Assembly: GCA_017391665.1 (NCBI GenBank)
Contig: JAFOXS010000181.1
Coordinates: 1 to 10,515 of the forward strand
DNA: 10,515 bases
Origin: Alistipes sp.
GTDB lineage: Bacteria > Bacteroidota > Bacteroidia > Bacteroidales > Rikenellaceae
Direction of reading: 5' to 3'
Numbering within the stretch: position 1 is the first letter of the stretch; each line of letters opens with the position of its first letter. Shown in pieces: positions 1-6,671 of the stretch. The notes beneath the pieces were generated by a model. It was given only the letters and a program-made list of their open reading frames with translations, did no database searches and was not told the origin of the DNA. Position numbers and translations under genes: made by a program.

Positions 1-1
1 A

Positions 2-199
2 TAACCCTATCAATATTTTTTGATGATGAAATAGACTCTTTCTTTATATAGAAGATTATATTATCAGAAAATGTGGAAAACAATTCGTTAGAAACGGGTA
101 AGTAACCCTGAAATCTATTGTTTAACCCAACATTGAATTTACGCAGATGTGTAAACCAACGTGTAAACCACTCGAAAATCACTCTTAAAATCTATACAT
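2..199 (-). other. Doubtful partial ORF at left edge
   Basis: Read on the minus strand, one frame stays open for about 66 codons from just after a TAG near 200 to the window edge. The peptide is rich in aromatic, Ser and Asn residues and contains the duplicated phrase WFTRWFT. There is no in-frame ATG near its beginning; GTG at about 190 is the only plausible start and no ribosome-binding site precedes it. The stretch is AT-rich and I recognise no domain. It could be the start of a gene continuing to the left, or chance openness in AT-rich DNA. The chance explanation is at least as likely. Confidence 0.15.
149..170. repeat. Short direct repeat, GTGTAAACCA x2
   Basis: Two perfect copies of GTGTAAACCA lie at 149-158 and 161-170, giving a 12-nt period. 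They sit about 100 nt upstream of the tRNA-Arg gene. Short iterated sites near a tRNA can be integrase arm sites or regulator sites, but no integrase is visible in the window, so the role is unknown. Confidence 0.4.
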
Positions 200-243
200 A
201 TCTTCAGTCAAGACAATCTCTGTAACACGCTGTTATACAGCCG

Positions 244-251
244 TATATTTG
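244..251 (+). promoter_or_regulatory. Promoter -7 box for tRNA-Arg
   Basis: TATATTTG matches the Bacteroidetes primary sigma factor -7 consensus TAnnTTTG exactly. It lies 18 nt before the mature tRNA 5' end, which would put transcription start near 257-259. The -33 region about 19 nt upstream (around 221-224) is a poor match to TTTG, so this call rests on the -7 box and its position. Confidence 0.55.
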
Positions 252-269
252 CACTCGCAATCAGCAAAT

Positions 270-343
270 GGCTCCGTAGCTCAACTGAATAGAGTACTTG
301 ACTACGGATCAAGCGGTTACAGGTTTGAATCCTGTCGGAGTCA
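270..343 (+). tRNA. tRNA-Arg (anticodon ACG)
   Basis: A 74-nt cloverleaf can be folded by eye. The acceptor stem is GGCTCCG/CGGAGTC with one G-U pair. The D stem is GCTC/GAGT, and the anticodon stem CTTGA/TCAAG carries the loop CTACGGA (anticodon ACG at 304-306). The T stem is ACAGG/CCTGT and the discriminator base is A343. CCA is not encoded. Anticodon ACG decodes CGN arginine codons after A34 is deaminated to inosine by TadA. The D loop has G18-A19 instead of G18-G19 and the T loop has T56 instead of C56; together these could keep the 19-56 tertiary pair as A-U. A promoter -7 box lies upstream and a terminator directly downstream, so it appears to be a single-gene transcription unit. Confidence 0.95.
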
Positions 344-352
344 CTGAAAGTG

Positions 353-389
353 AGGCGGTTATCGAAAGATGACCGCCTTTTTTGTTGTT
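353..389 (+). terminator. Intrinsic terminator after tRNA-Arg
   Basis: Eleven base pairs (353-363 with 368-378, one T-G wobble) close a GAAA tetraloop, followed by T378-T383 and further T-rich sequence. It starts 10 nt after the tRNA 3' end. The opposite strand has no T tract here, so it should work only for rightward transcription. Confidence 0.9.
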
Positions 390-520
390 ATTTCGAAGGC
401 TCTCGGATGTTCTCGGTGGGGCTGGTGGGCGAGGGGAAGCAATGGCTTACAATCGTCCTTTCTCCTCCGCATTGCCTGCGACGTGTCCTTTCGGGGTGAT
501 TGATCCGCCAAAACGCCAAG
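390..520. other. GC-rich segment without an assignable gene
   Basis: Between the tRNA terminator and the truncated receptor lies about 130 nt that is more GC-rich than its surroundings. None of the minus-strand frames continues a TonB-receptor barrel through it. A plus-strand ORF (382-639) crosses it but shows no domain and then runs antisense through the receptor fragment, so I do not call it. The segment may be the far side of the deletion or insertion that truncated the receptor, or a dispersed noncoding repeat. Confidence 0.35.
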
Positions 521-1333
521 TCAATGATAATCTGTATGTACGGTATCTTGCGAAATGGTCGTATGTGGTATATAGCTCAGAATCATCCCTATCGAATAAT
601 TCCTCGGTAGCTCCACGTCAAGACTCAATTTGGGCGTAACGTACAGGCTGTTGGTTATCTGCTGATTACGGCTCTCCCAATAGTATTTCGGAAAGTGTCT
701 TTTGTATATCTTCTCCTCTCCGCGCTCACCCACTCGGCCGGCGAGAGTGAAGTTTGCCAAGACCTTTCCCTTTTTGTAGTTCAGCACCGCCGAGTATTCG
801 TTAAGGTTATATTTCGATAACGATATCGCATCGTAGATGCTTCCGCCCAAGTACTCTCCAACTCGGCGTTTTAGCCGAATGTTGATCACTCCCGCGCTCC
901 CCTCTACGTCATATTTTAATGGGGGTGTGGTTATCACATCGATCTTGTCAATATCCTTGCTGTTGTAGCTTTTCAGCGTGGTAATCAGCTCCTTGCCCGA
1001 CAGTCGGCTCTCCTTGTCGTCGATCACAACCAGAGCACGACCTTTGCCCGCGATGCTAATATCCTCCCCGGTCGCCACAACGCTCGGTGTTGCCAATAAT
1101 ATGTCATAGAGATTTAGGTTGTCGGCTGCAATCGTCTGTGCATCAAATACAATCCTATCAACCTTGCGTTTAACAGGATCTGCCGCACCTGCCGCCGCAA
1201 CATCTTCGAGAGACTGCGTATTTTCGTCTAAATTGTTGCTCTTGTCGATTATAGCACCTTCGCCCAACATATCCTGAGCCCAGGTGTGGCAGGGTATAAT
1301 TACGCAAATCAATGCAATTAACAGGGTTCTCAT
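521..1333 (-). pseudogene. Truncated TonB-dependent receptor (plug plus start of barrel)
   Basis: The 270-residue product starts with a clear signal peptide (about residues 1-19, cleavage after TWA). Residues about 57-156 form a TonB-receptor plug, recognisable from the phrases DILLATPSV, DISIAGKGRALVVIDDK and YDVEGSAGVINIRLKR, which are typical of the Bacteroidetes outer-membrane beta-barrel receptor family. About 110 residues of alternating, aromatic-rich sequence follow, as expected for the first barrel strands, and the frame then ends at TGA. Full members of the family are usually about 700-800 residues with a barrel of 22 strands, so most of the barrel is missing and transport is impossible. 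No shifted minus-strand frame downstream resumes barrel-like sequence, so this looks like a 3' deletion or replacement rather than a simple frameshift. An intact promoter-like box and start codon remain. I infer a decaying gene; a short expressed periplasmic plug protein is a less likely alternative. Confidence 0.75.
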
Positions 1334-1377
1334 AGTGCTATATGGTTATGACAATCTTCAGCAAGGTTACTACATTA

Positions 1378-1385
1378 CAAAGATA
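1378..1385 (-). promoter_or_regulatory. Promoter -7 box for the receptor remnant
   Basis: On the minus strand this reads TATCTTTG, an exact match to TAnnTTTG, 44 nt upstream of the ATG at 1333. The -33 region is weak. It lies downstream of the terminator of the neighbouring gene, which supports a separate transcription unit for the receptor remnant. Confidence 0.5.
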
Positions 1386-1446
1386 GAATTTTATTCTAAA
1401 CTGGAATATCATTATTGCCAGCTCAAACCAACTATCCACCCGCACA

Positions 1447-1481
1447 CAAACAAAAACGGCTACAACTCTAAGTCGCAGCCG
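1447..1481 (-). terminator. Intrinsic terminator of the 180-aa exported-protein gene
   Basis: On the minus strand a 10-bp stem (1481-1472 with 1466-1457, two G-T wobbles) with a 5-nt loop is followed by TTTTTG and more T-rich sequence. It begins about 25 nt after the stop codon at 1506. Confidence 0.85.
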
Positions 1482-1505
1482 CCATTACATTAAATATCTC
1501 CGCTA

Positions 1506-2048
1506 TTACATCATCGATGCCAGATCGACAGCAATCTTCATACCGATCTTAACGCCAGGATACATAGATACTGCGCCGTAAATCTTCATCAATGCATCGT
1601 TCTGCTCTGCATTGGGAACAACCTGCGAAACAACATTGATAACCTCCTGATTGTTGAAGATAAGGTTAGCGCCCTTCATATCCTCGTGAGCAACGATATC
1701 GACATTCAGATCATAGCTCTTGCCTGCAATACTCATCGATGCACCAAGGCTCATAGAATCTGTACCCTGATCGAATGCAAAAATCTGACCCGTAGTCTTC
1801 TTCTCGCCTGAGGTAAAAACTACCTCACCGCTGTAGTCGATCAAGATAGTCTCGCGACCAGCCTGCCAACCAAAAGCCTTCTCTACGTCGGGCAATACCG
1901 ACTGCAAAGCCTCAACTACAGCCTTTGCCTGAGCATCGTCGCCCTTATACTCCATCACCAGGCCGTTGTACTTCATAGGATTCTCCTGTGCCTGCACGCC
2001 GCATACTGCTGCAAGGCAGAACAACGCTGCAAAAATAAATTTTTTCAT
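1506..2048 (-). CDS. Exported protein of unknown function (180 aa)
   Basis: I do not recognise a family. Residues 1-20 form a strong signal peptide (MKK start, hydrophobic core, cleavage after VQA before QE), so the mature chain of about 160 residues is exported, probably to the periplasm. There is no lipobox. The mature part is mixed alpha/beta: an early helix rich in Ala, Lys and Glu, then alternating strands in the middle (ILIDYSGEVVFTSGEKKTTG), and a C-terminal amphipathic region ending in Met-Met. It has only a few aromatic residues and no evident catalytic motif. The start is favoured by the signal peptide and by AGAGAGGA a few bases upstream, a good Shine-Dalgarno for this lineage. A weak promoter is possible, with TTTG at 2127-2124 and TAATATG about 20 nt later. 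It lies downstream of the efflux operon but is separated from it by a terminator, so any link with efflux is only positional. Confidence 0.85.
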   Translation of the reverse strand: MKKFIFAALFCLAAVCGVQAQENPMKYNGLVMEYKGDDAQAKAVVEALQSVLPDVEKAFGWQAGRETILIDYSGEVVFTSGEKKTTGQIFAFDQGTDSMSLGASMSIAGKSYDLNVDIVAHEDMKGANLIFNNQEVINVVSQVVPNAEQNDALMKIYGAVSMYPGVKIGMKIAVDLASMM

Positions 2049-2133
2049 ATTCCTCTCTGTTTTTATAGGTTAGTATCTACTTTATAAATATTAGAGCATA
2101 TTATTATGTTATGCTTCCTTTCCCAAAATTAAT

Positions 2134-2174
2134 AAAAAAAAACTGTCCAATAAAGAATTATCGGACAGTTTTTT
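2134..2174 (-). terminator. Terminator of the RND efflux operon
   Basis: The complementary arms AACTGTCC (2141-2148) and GGACAGTT (2163-2170) extend with A/T pairs to 12 bp. The loop region has four further A/T pairs and an AGAA tip. On the minus strand the hairpin is followed by nine Ts (2142-2134). It begins 16 nt after the stop of the last operon gene. The plus strand also has a T run (2169-2174), so it may be bidirectional. Confidence 0.9.
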
Positions 2175-2190
2175 AATGAGCGATAATCTA

Positions 2191-2496
2191 TTACATCATA
2201 TCGGTAACGGGCCAGGCGAAGACACGAAGTCCCTGCTGGTCGTTCTCCTGGTCGAGTTGCTTCATACGAGCAAGGAACGCCGCAGCCTTATCATCCTCCA
2301 TTACGGAGATAAGTGCCGAGTTCATCGTAGGCCATGCGTGCGAACCCAGATGAGGCTCACCATCGTTCGAGCCACAACCCATAAGCTCCTCCCAGCCGGT
2401 GAAACCACGGATGCCCATATCTTTCATTGTATCCATAACCACATCATACATAGACTGGTTACATGATAAAAATACTGCTTTCATAGTAACATTCAT
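2191..2496 (-). CDS. PII-like small protein, last gene of the RND efflux operon
   Basis: This 101-residue cytoplasmic protein has no signal peptide. Its pattern (MKAVFLSCNQ start, GIRGFTGWEELMGCGSNDG, then EPHLGSHAWPTMNSA, ending FAWPVTDMM) resembles a PII-superfamily group that I recall beside RND pumps in Bacteroidetes. The superfamily has a ferredoxin-like beta-alpha-beta fold and usually forms trimers. The region that corresponds to the T-loop of classical PII is short and carries G40, C41, G42, H49, H53 and W55, a possible metal- or ligand-binding patch. The classical uridylylation Tyr motif is not evident. The gene starts 2 nt after the RND stop codon, which implies translational coupling. 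ATG at 2484 (MKAVF) is an alternative start that fits the family better. A role in sensing a ligand and modulating the pump is inference. Confidence 0.8.
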   Translation of the reverse strand: MNVTMKAVFLSCNQSMYDVVMDTMKDMGIRGFTGWEELMGCGSNDGEPHLGSHAWPTMNSALISVMEDDKAAAFLARMKQLDQENDQQGLRVFAWPVTDMM

Positions 2497-2498
2497 TT

Positions 2499-5400
2499 TT
2501 AGTTATTAGCCTCCTTCAATGCCATCTTTTCGCGGCGCTTCTCACCACGAACAGCGAAAGCTGCAAAGAGCGTGGGGATAAGAATCAGCGTAATCAATGT
2601 AGAGAACGCAAGACCCCATGCCACTGACATACCCAGTGAGTTCCACATCTCGGCACCTACGCCGCTACCTACCGCCATCGGGATCATACCGAGCACCGTA
2701 GTGGTAGTGGTCATCAGGATAGGACGCAGACGGCTCTTACCGGCTGTAACCACAGCGTCGATGATATTCATACCACGCTCACGGCAGAGGATGGTGTAAT
2801 CCACCAGCACGATACCGTTGTTCACCACAATACCGATAAGCATCAACACACCAAGCACTGACATGATGTTAAGAGGTGTACCCGTAACTGCCAGACCGAT
2901 AGCAACACCCAACACGGCGAAGGGCAGTGAGAACATGATTACGAAGGGATAGGTCAATGACTCAAACTGCGAAGCCATGATCACAAATACCAGGATAACC
3001 ATCAGCACCATAAGCAGTGCCATATCGGTAAATGTCTCCTGCATATCCTCGTACGATCCACCCACGAGCCATGAGAAACCAGCAGGCATATTGATCTTAT
3101 CCAACTCGGTCTGAACCTGCAGAACCATATCACTGAGTGCATAGCCAGTACCTACGATACCCGAAATGGTAACATAACGGTCGCGGTTCTTACGTGTAAT
3201 GGTCGGAGGAGTCGAAGCCTCCTTTACGGTACCGATATCGCGAATCTTCACGCCCTGACCCATCTGGTTGTAGATGGTGATATTCTCAATATCCTCGATT
3301 GACTCACGGAACTTCTTGTCATAACGCACACGAATATCGTACTCATCACCATCCTCACGATAGAATGACGATACAGAACCGTTGATACGGTTACGCAGGT
3401 ACATTGAAGCCGTAGTTACATCCAGACCGCTGCGAGAGAGCTTCTCCAGATCGAAATCAACGTGATACTCGGGAGTATACTCGTTACGCGAAACGGTAAC
3501 CTCGGTAAAGCCATCGATATTGCGCATGATGTTAGCCACCTGCTCAGCCAAGGCATCCGAAGTATCGAAGTCGTAGCCATAGAGCTCAATATCCACTGAG
3601 CTTGCACCACCCATCGAGCCGGCACCAGTTGTTACGTTAAAGGTACGAATCTCGGTGTACTCGTCCAGAATTGCACGCATCTCATCGGCAATCTCGGTAA
3701 GGCCCTTCTCACGCTCGGTCTTCTTCACGAAGCGCAGGTTCATAGAGATAATGTGTGTACCATTCTCCGACATGGCACCGAAGATATTGTCGGTATCTGC
3801 CTGACCCTCACGAACACTCACCATCTCCAACTCCTCGGGGAATGCCTTGCGGAAACGATCTGAGATCTCAAGCGAGAGGTCGCGTGTAATCTCCTGACGT
3901 GTACCTGCGGGGAGCTGAATAGATACAGAGAGTGATGCATTATCCTGTGCGGGGAAGAACTCCGACTTGATGAAGGGATACAAACCACCCAACACGCCAA
4001 CGAAGAGCACAACCGAGCCAATGATGATAGTCTTACGGTGTGTAACGCACCATGACAGGATGCCGCCATAGAAGTGATTGAAGCGCTCCATCACATTGTC
4101 AATATGGTGCTGGAACCACGCCTTCTTCGGGCTCTTCTTCATCATCAGTGAACAGAGTACCGGAGTAAAGGTGATCGCCGCAATGGTTGATACGGTCAGT
4201 GTGATGGTTACCATCCAACCCATTGAGTTGAAGAGCACACCCGCCATACCTGTTACCATGGTAAGGGGCAAGAATACGGCAATTGTAGTAAGCGTACCAC
4301 CAATAACTGAGATACCCACCTCCTTGGTTGCAAAGATCGCTGCCTGCTTGGGCTTGGCGCCTCGGTCGATGTGAGTAGTGATGTTCTCCAATACTACGAT
4401 GGCGTTATCGACAACCATACCGATAGCAATTGAGAGCGACGACATGGTGATGATATTCAGTGTCTCACCCGTAGCCAGGATATAGATAACGGCTGCAAGC
4501 AACGAAATAGGAATCGTAAAGATTACGATGAAGGTTGCACGCCAGCGACCCAGGAAGAGGAACACTACGAGCATCACCAAAAGGAATGTGGTGATGATGG
4601 TGTCGCGCAATGACTGCACGGTAGAAACGATGTTGTCCGATGTATCCATGATGGTGAAGAGCTCAACGTCGGCAGGAAGAGTCTCCTTCAGCTCCTCGAT
4701 GTATGCCTTAACCTCGCGCGAAATAGCCACGGCATTAGCGCCCGACTTCTTCTGCACGATGATCATACCACCCTGCTCACCATTGTTATAGGTCTCCTGA
4801 ATACGCTCCTGAACGGTATCCTTGATCGTAGCCACCTCACGCAAAAGGATGGGGGCGCCATTGCGATAACCGATCACAAGGTCATACATCTCGCTTGGAT
4901 CCTCAAACTCGTGGTCCACACGCAAAGAATAAGCGTTAGAACCAACGTCGAACGAACCTGCAGGAGTATTACGGTTTACGGCTGCAATAGCGTTAGAGAT
5001 AGCCTCAATCGAAAGGCCGTAAGCCTCCAGCTTGTTGGGGTCGCAATATACCTGAATCTCACGCTCGGGGATACCTGCGATAGAGATTGTACCCACACCG
5101 CTAACACGTGCCAGCGGCGTTGCAATCTGGTCGTCGAGAATCTTGTAGAGTCCCGACATACTCTCCTCTGCAGTTACACCGAGCATCAAAACGGGGATCA
5201 TATCAGAAGAGAACTTGAAGATGATAGGCTGACTCACGCCATCGGGCAGCGTTGAGAGCATATCCAGCTTATCACGCACGTCGTTGGCCAGAATATCCAG
5301 ATCGTAACCATACTCAAACTCAAGCGTTACCACTGACATATTCTCCTTCGACTGCGAAGTGATGTTATCGAGATGGTCCACACCGTTGAGCACGTTCTCC

Positions 5401-5600
5401 AGCGGACGTGTCACGTTGTTCTCAATATCCTCGGCACTCGCACCGGGATATGAGGTCATGACCATCAACATATTTGACTCGATATCGGGAAAAAGGTCAA
5501 TACCCAATCGCGACAGCGAGAATATACCCATAATGGCTACTGCCACGAAGACAATAATCGAGGTTATGGGGTTATTGACCGATGTCTTATATATATTCAT
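2499..5600 (-). CDS. RND-family efflux transporter (AcrB/HAE type inner-membrane pump)
   Basis: This is the proton-driven inner-membrane pump of a tripartite efflux complex, 1033 residues, full length for the family (about 1020-1060). Its layout is the usual duplicated RND one: TM1 at about 11-30, a large periplasmic porter/docking domain (about 35-330), TM2-TM6 (about 335-485), a linker, TM7 at about 525-542, the second periplasmic domain (about 545-855), and TM8-TM12 (about 858-1015). The TM4 motif is GMVVDNAIVVLEN, with D398 matching AcrB D407 while N399 replaces the second Asp. TM10 has GIVVNNGIVLVDY, with N927/N928 where AcrB has the relay Lys. This Asp-only relay is known in many RND pumps outside the AcrB subgroup. 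The heavy-metal (CusA) methionine relay is not evident, so drugs, bile salts or similar amphiphiles are likelier substrates. It lies 31 nt after the adaptor gene and 2 nt before the PII-like gene. The order OMF-adaptor-pump resembles xepCAB of Porphyromonas gingivalis. Confidence 0.95.
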   Translation of the reverse strand: MNIYKTSVNNPITSIIVFVAVAIMGIFSLSRLGIDLFPDIESNMLMVMTSYPGASAEDIENNVTRPLENVLNGVDHLDNITSQSKENMSVVTLEFEYGYDLDILANDVRDKLDMLSTLPDGVSQPIIFKFSSDMIPVLMLGVTAEESMSGLYKILDDQIATPLARVSGVGTISIAGIPEREIQVYCDPNKLEAYGLSIEAISNAIAAVNRNTPAGSFDVGSNAYSLRVDHEFEDPSEMYDLVIGYRNGAPILLREVATIKDTVQERIQETYNNGEQGGMIIVQKKSGANAVAISREVKAYIEELKETLPADVELFTIMDTSDNIVSTVQSLRDTIITTFLLVMLVVFLFLGRWRATFIVIFTIPISLLAAVIYILATGETLNIITMSSLSIAIGMVVDNAIVVLENITTHIDRGAKPKQAAIFATKEVGISVIGGTLTTIAVFLPLTMVTGMAGVLFNSMGWMVTITLTVSTIAAITFTPVLCSLMMKKSPKKAWFQHHIDNVMERFNHFYGGILSWCVTHRKTIIIGSVVLFVGVLGGLYPFIKSEFFPAQDNASLSVSIQLPAGTRQEITRDLSLEISDRFRKAFPEELEMVSVREGQADTDNIFGAMSENGTHIISMNLRFVKKTEREKGLTEIADEMRAILDEYTEIRTFNVTTGAGSMGGASSVDIELYGYDFDTSDALAEQVANIMRNIDGFTEVTVSRNEYTPEYHVDFDLEKLSRSGLDVTTASMYLRNRINGSVSSFYREDGDEYDIRVRYDKKFRESIEDIENITIYNQMGQGVKIRDIGTVKEASTPPTITRKNRDRYVTISGIVGTGYALSDMVLQVQTELDKINMPAGFSWLVGGSYEDMQETFTDMALLMVLMVILVFVIMASQFESLTYPFVIMFSLPFAVLGVAIGLAVTGTPLNIMSVLGVLMLIGIVVNNGIVLVDYTILCRERGMNIIDAVVTAGKSRLRPILMTTTTTVLGMIPMAVGSGVGAEMWNSLGMSVAWGLAFSTLITLILIPTLFAAFAVRGEKRREKMALKEANN

Positions 5601-5631
5601 CGTTTGACTTTTTTACTCGTTTTACTACGGA

Positions 5632-6657
5632 CTACTTTACACGCTCAACAGCGATACCATTCTTCAATGCTGACTGACCTGATACTACTACCTCGTCACC
5701 ATCAGCTACACCGCTCAACACCTCAAACTTGTCGTTCATACGACGACCCAGCTCAACCTTCTGATATGATACGGTGCCATCGGCCTTCAATACATAGATA
5801 AAGCGGTCGCCTGAACCCATCATCTTCACAACGGCACGGTCGGGCACAACTACATTCTTGCGTGAACCATACGACATTGTAGCACGTGCATACATACCGG
5901 GCTTGATCTCCTCCTTGCCGTTGGCTACGGTAAGCTCAACCTCGAAGGTACGTGTCTGGGGATCGATCAGGGGAGTGATGCGAGATACCTTACCCTCGAA
6001 CTTCTTCTCGGGGATAGCATCCAGCTCAACATCTACGCTCATACCCTTCTTGATGTATGAGTAGAGTGACTCCGATACGTTGATATAGATCTTCACGGGA
6101 TTGATCTGCTGCACAACGAAGATGGGACTGGCTACAACCATATCGCCTACGTCGTAGTTACGCGCAGTCACAAGTCCCGAAATGGGCGAGATCAAAGATG
6201 TGTTCTCAAGCATATTCTCGTATGTGAGCTTCGACACCTCGTAAGCGGTCTTCATCGACTCCCAGTTAGCCTTTGACTCACCACCGAACTTATAAAGCTC
6301 GTCGGCACGCTCGAAGTTAGCCTTATTGTTGTCATACTGAGCCTTAGCCTGTGCCAGAGCCGAGTTCTCCATCTCAGCCAGCTTCTGACCAGCACGTACA
6401 TGATCACCTACATCTACCAACAGACGCGCGATACGACGGGGCTGCTGAGGAGTGATATTATTTACAGCAAAACCCTCAACATTACCTGTGAAGGTACTCT
6501 GCTGCTCAACATCCTGCAAATTAACAACCTCGGTAGTTACCTTGGGCTTCTCCTCTACTACCACTGCAGTCTCAGCACTCTTCTTCGACTGGCAAGCCAT
6601 GCTTGCTACACAAACACCACCAACGATGAGTGTCTTAACGATTACATTCATTTTCAT
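5632..6657 (-). CDS. RND efflux periplasmic adaptor (membrane fusion lipoprotein)
   Basis: The 341-residue HlyD/AcrA-type adaptor links the inner-membrane pump to the outer-membrane channel. The N-terminus is a lipoprotein signal ending SMAC, with C22 as the lipidation site; S at -3 is a looser lipobox than usual. A Thr/Glu/Val-rich tether follows. The first lipoyl half is at about 55-97 (LLVDVGDHVRAGQKLAEME), a short alpha-helical hairpin at about 98-150, and the second lipoyl half at about 152-183 (ISPISGLVTARNYDVGDMV). The beta-barrel is at about 188-262 (ITPLIDPQTRTFEVELTV, IKPGMYARA) and the membrane-proximal domain at about 268-341. The hairpin is short for a TolC-reaching adaptor but normal for this Bacteroidetes type. 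M3 is an alternative start. The gene begins 14 nt after the TolC-family stop codon, so co-transcription is very likely. Confidence 0.95.
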   Translation of the reverse strand: MKMNVIVKTLIVGGVCVASMACQSKKSAETAVVVEEKPKVTTEVVNLQDVEQQSTFTGNVEGFAVNNITPQQPRRIARLLVDVGDHVRAGQKLAEMENSALAQAKAQYDNNKANFERADELYKFGGESKANWESMKTAYEVSKLTYENMLENTSLISPISGLVTARNYDVGDMVVASPIFVVQQINPVKIYINVSESLYSYIKKGMSVDVELDAIPEKKFEGKVSRITPLIDPQTRTFEVELTVANGKEEIKPGMYARATMSYGSRKNVVVPDRAVVKMMGSGDRFIYVLKADGTVSYQKVELGRRMNDKFEVLSGVADGDEVVVSGQSALKNGIAVERVK

Positions 6658-6671
6658 ATCTTGCTCTGTTT

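Noticed and set aside
382..639. Plus-strand ORF of 85 codons starting inside the tRNA terminator
   Set aside because: Its start overlaps the terminator T tract, it shows no domain or ribosome site, and its 3' half is antisense to the clearly coding receptor plug gene.
1284..1493. Plus-strand ORF of 69 codons across the receptor start and the 1447-1481 hairpin
   Set aside because: It runs through a terminator hairpin and antisense to a signal peptide; composition is not protein-like and there is no start context.
2499..5600. CusA-type heavy-metal RND pump
   Set aside because: The pump lacks the evident methionine relay and CusA-type TM signature, and its TM4/TM10 motifs fit HAE-type pumps; the adaptor also lacks metal-binding Met clusters.
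2572..5607. Several plus- and minus-frame ORFs inside the RND gene
   Set aside because: They are out-of-frame shadows of a complete, well-conserved 1033-residue transporter.
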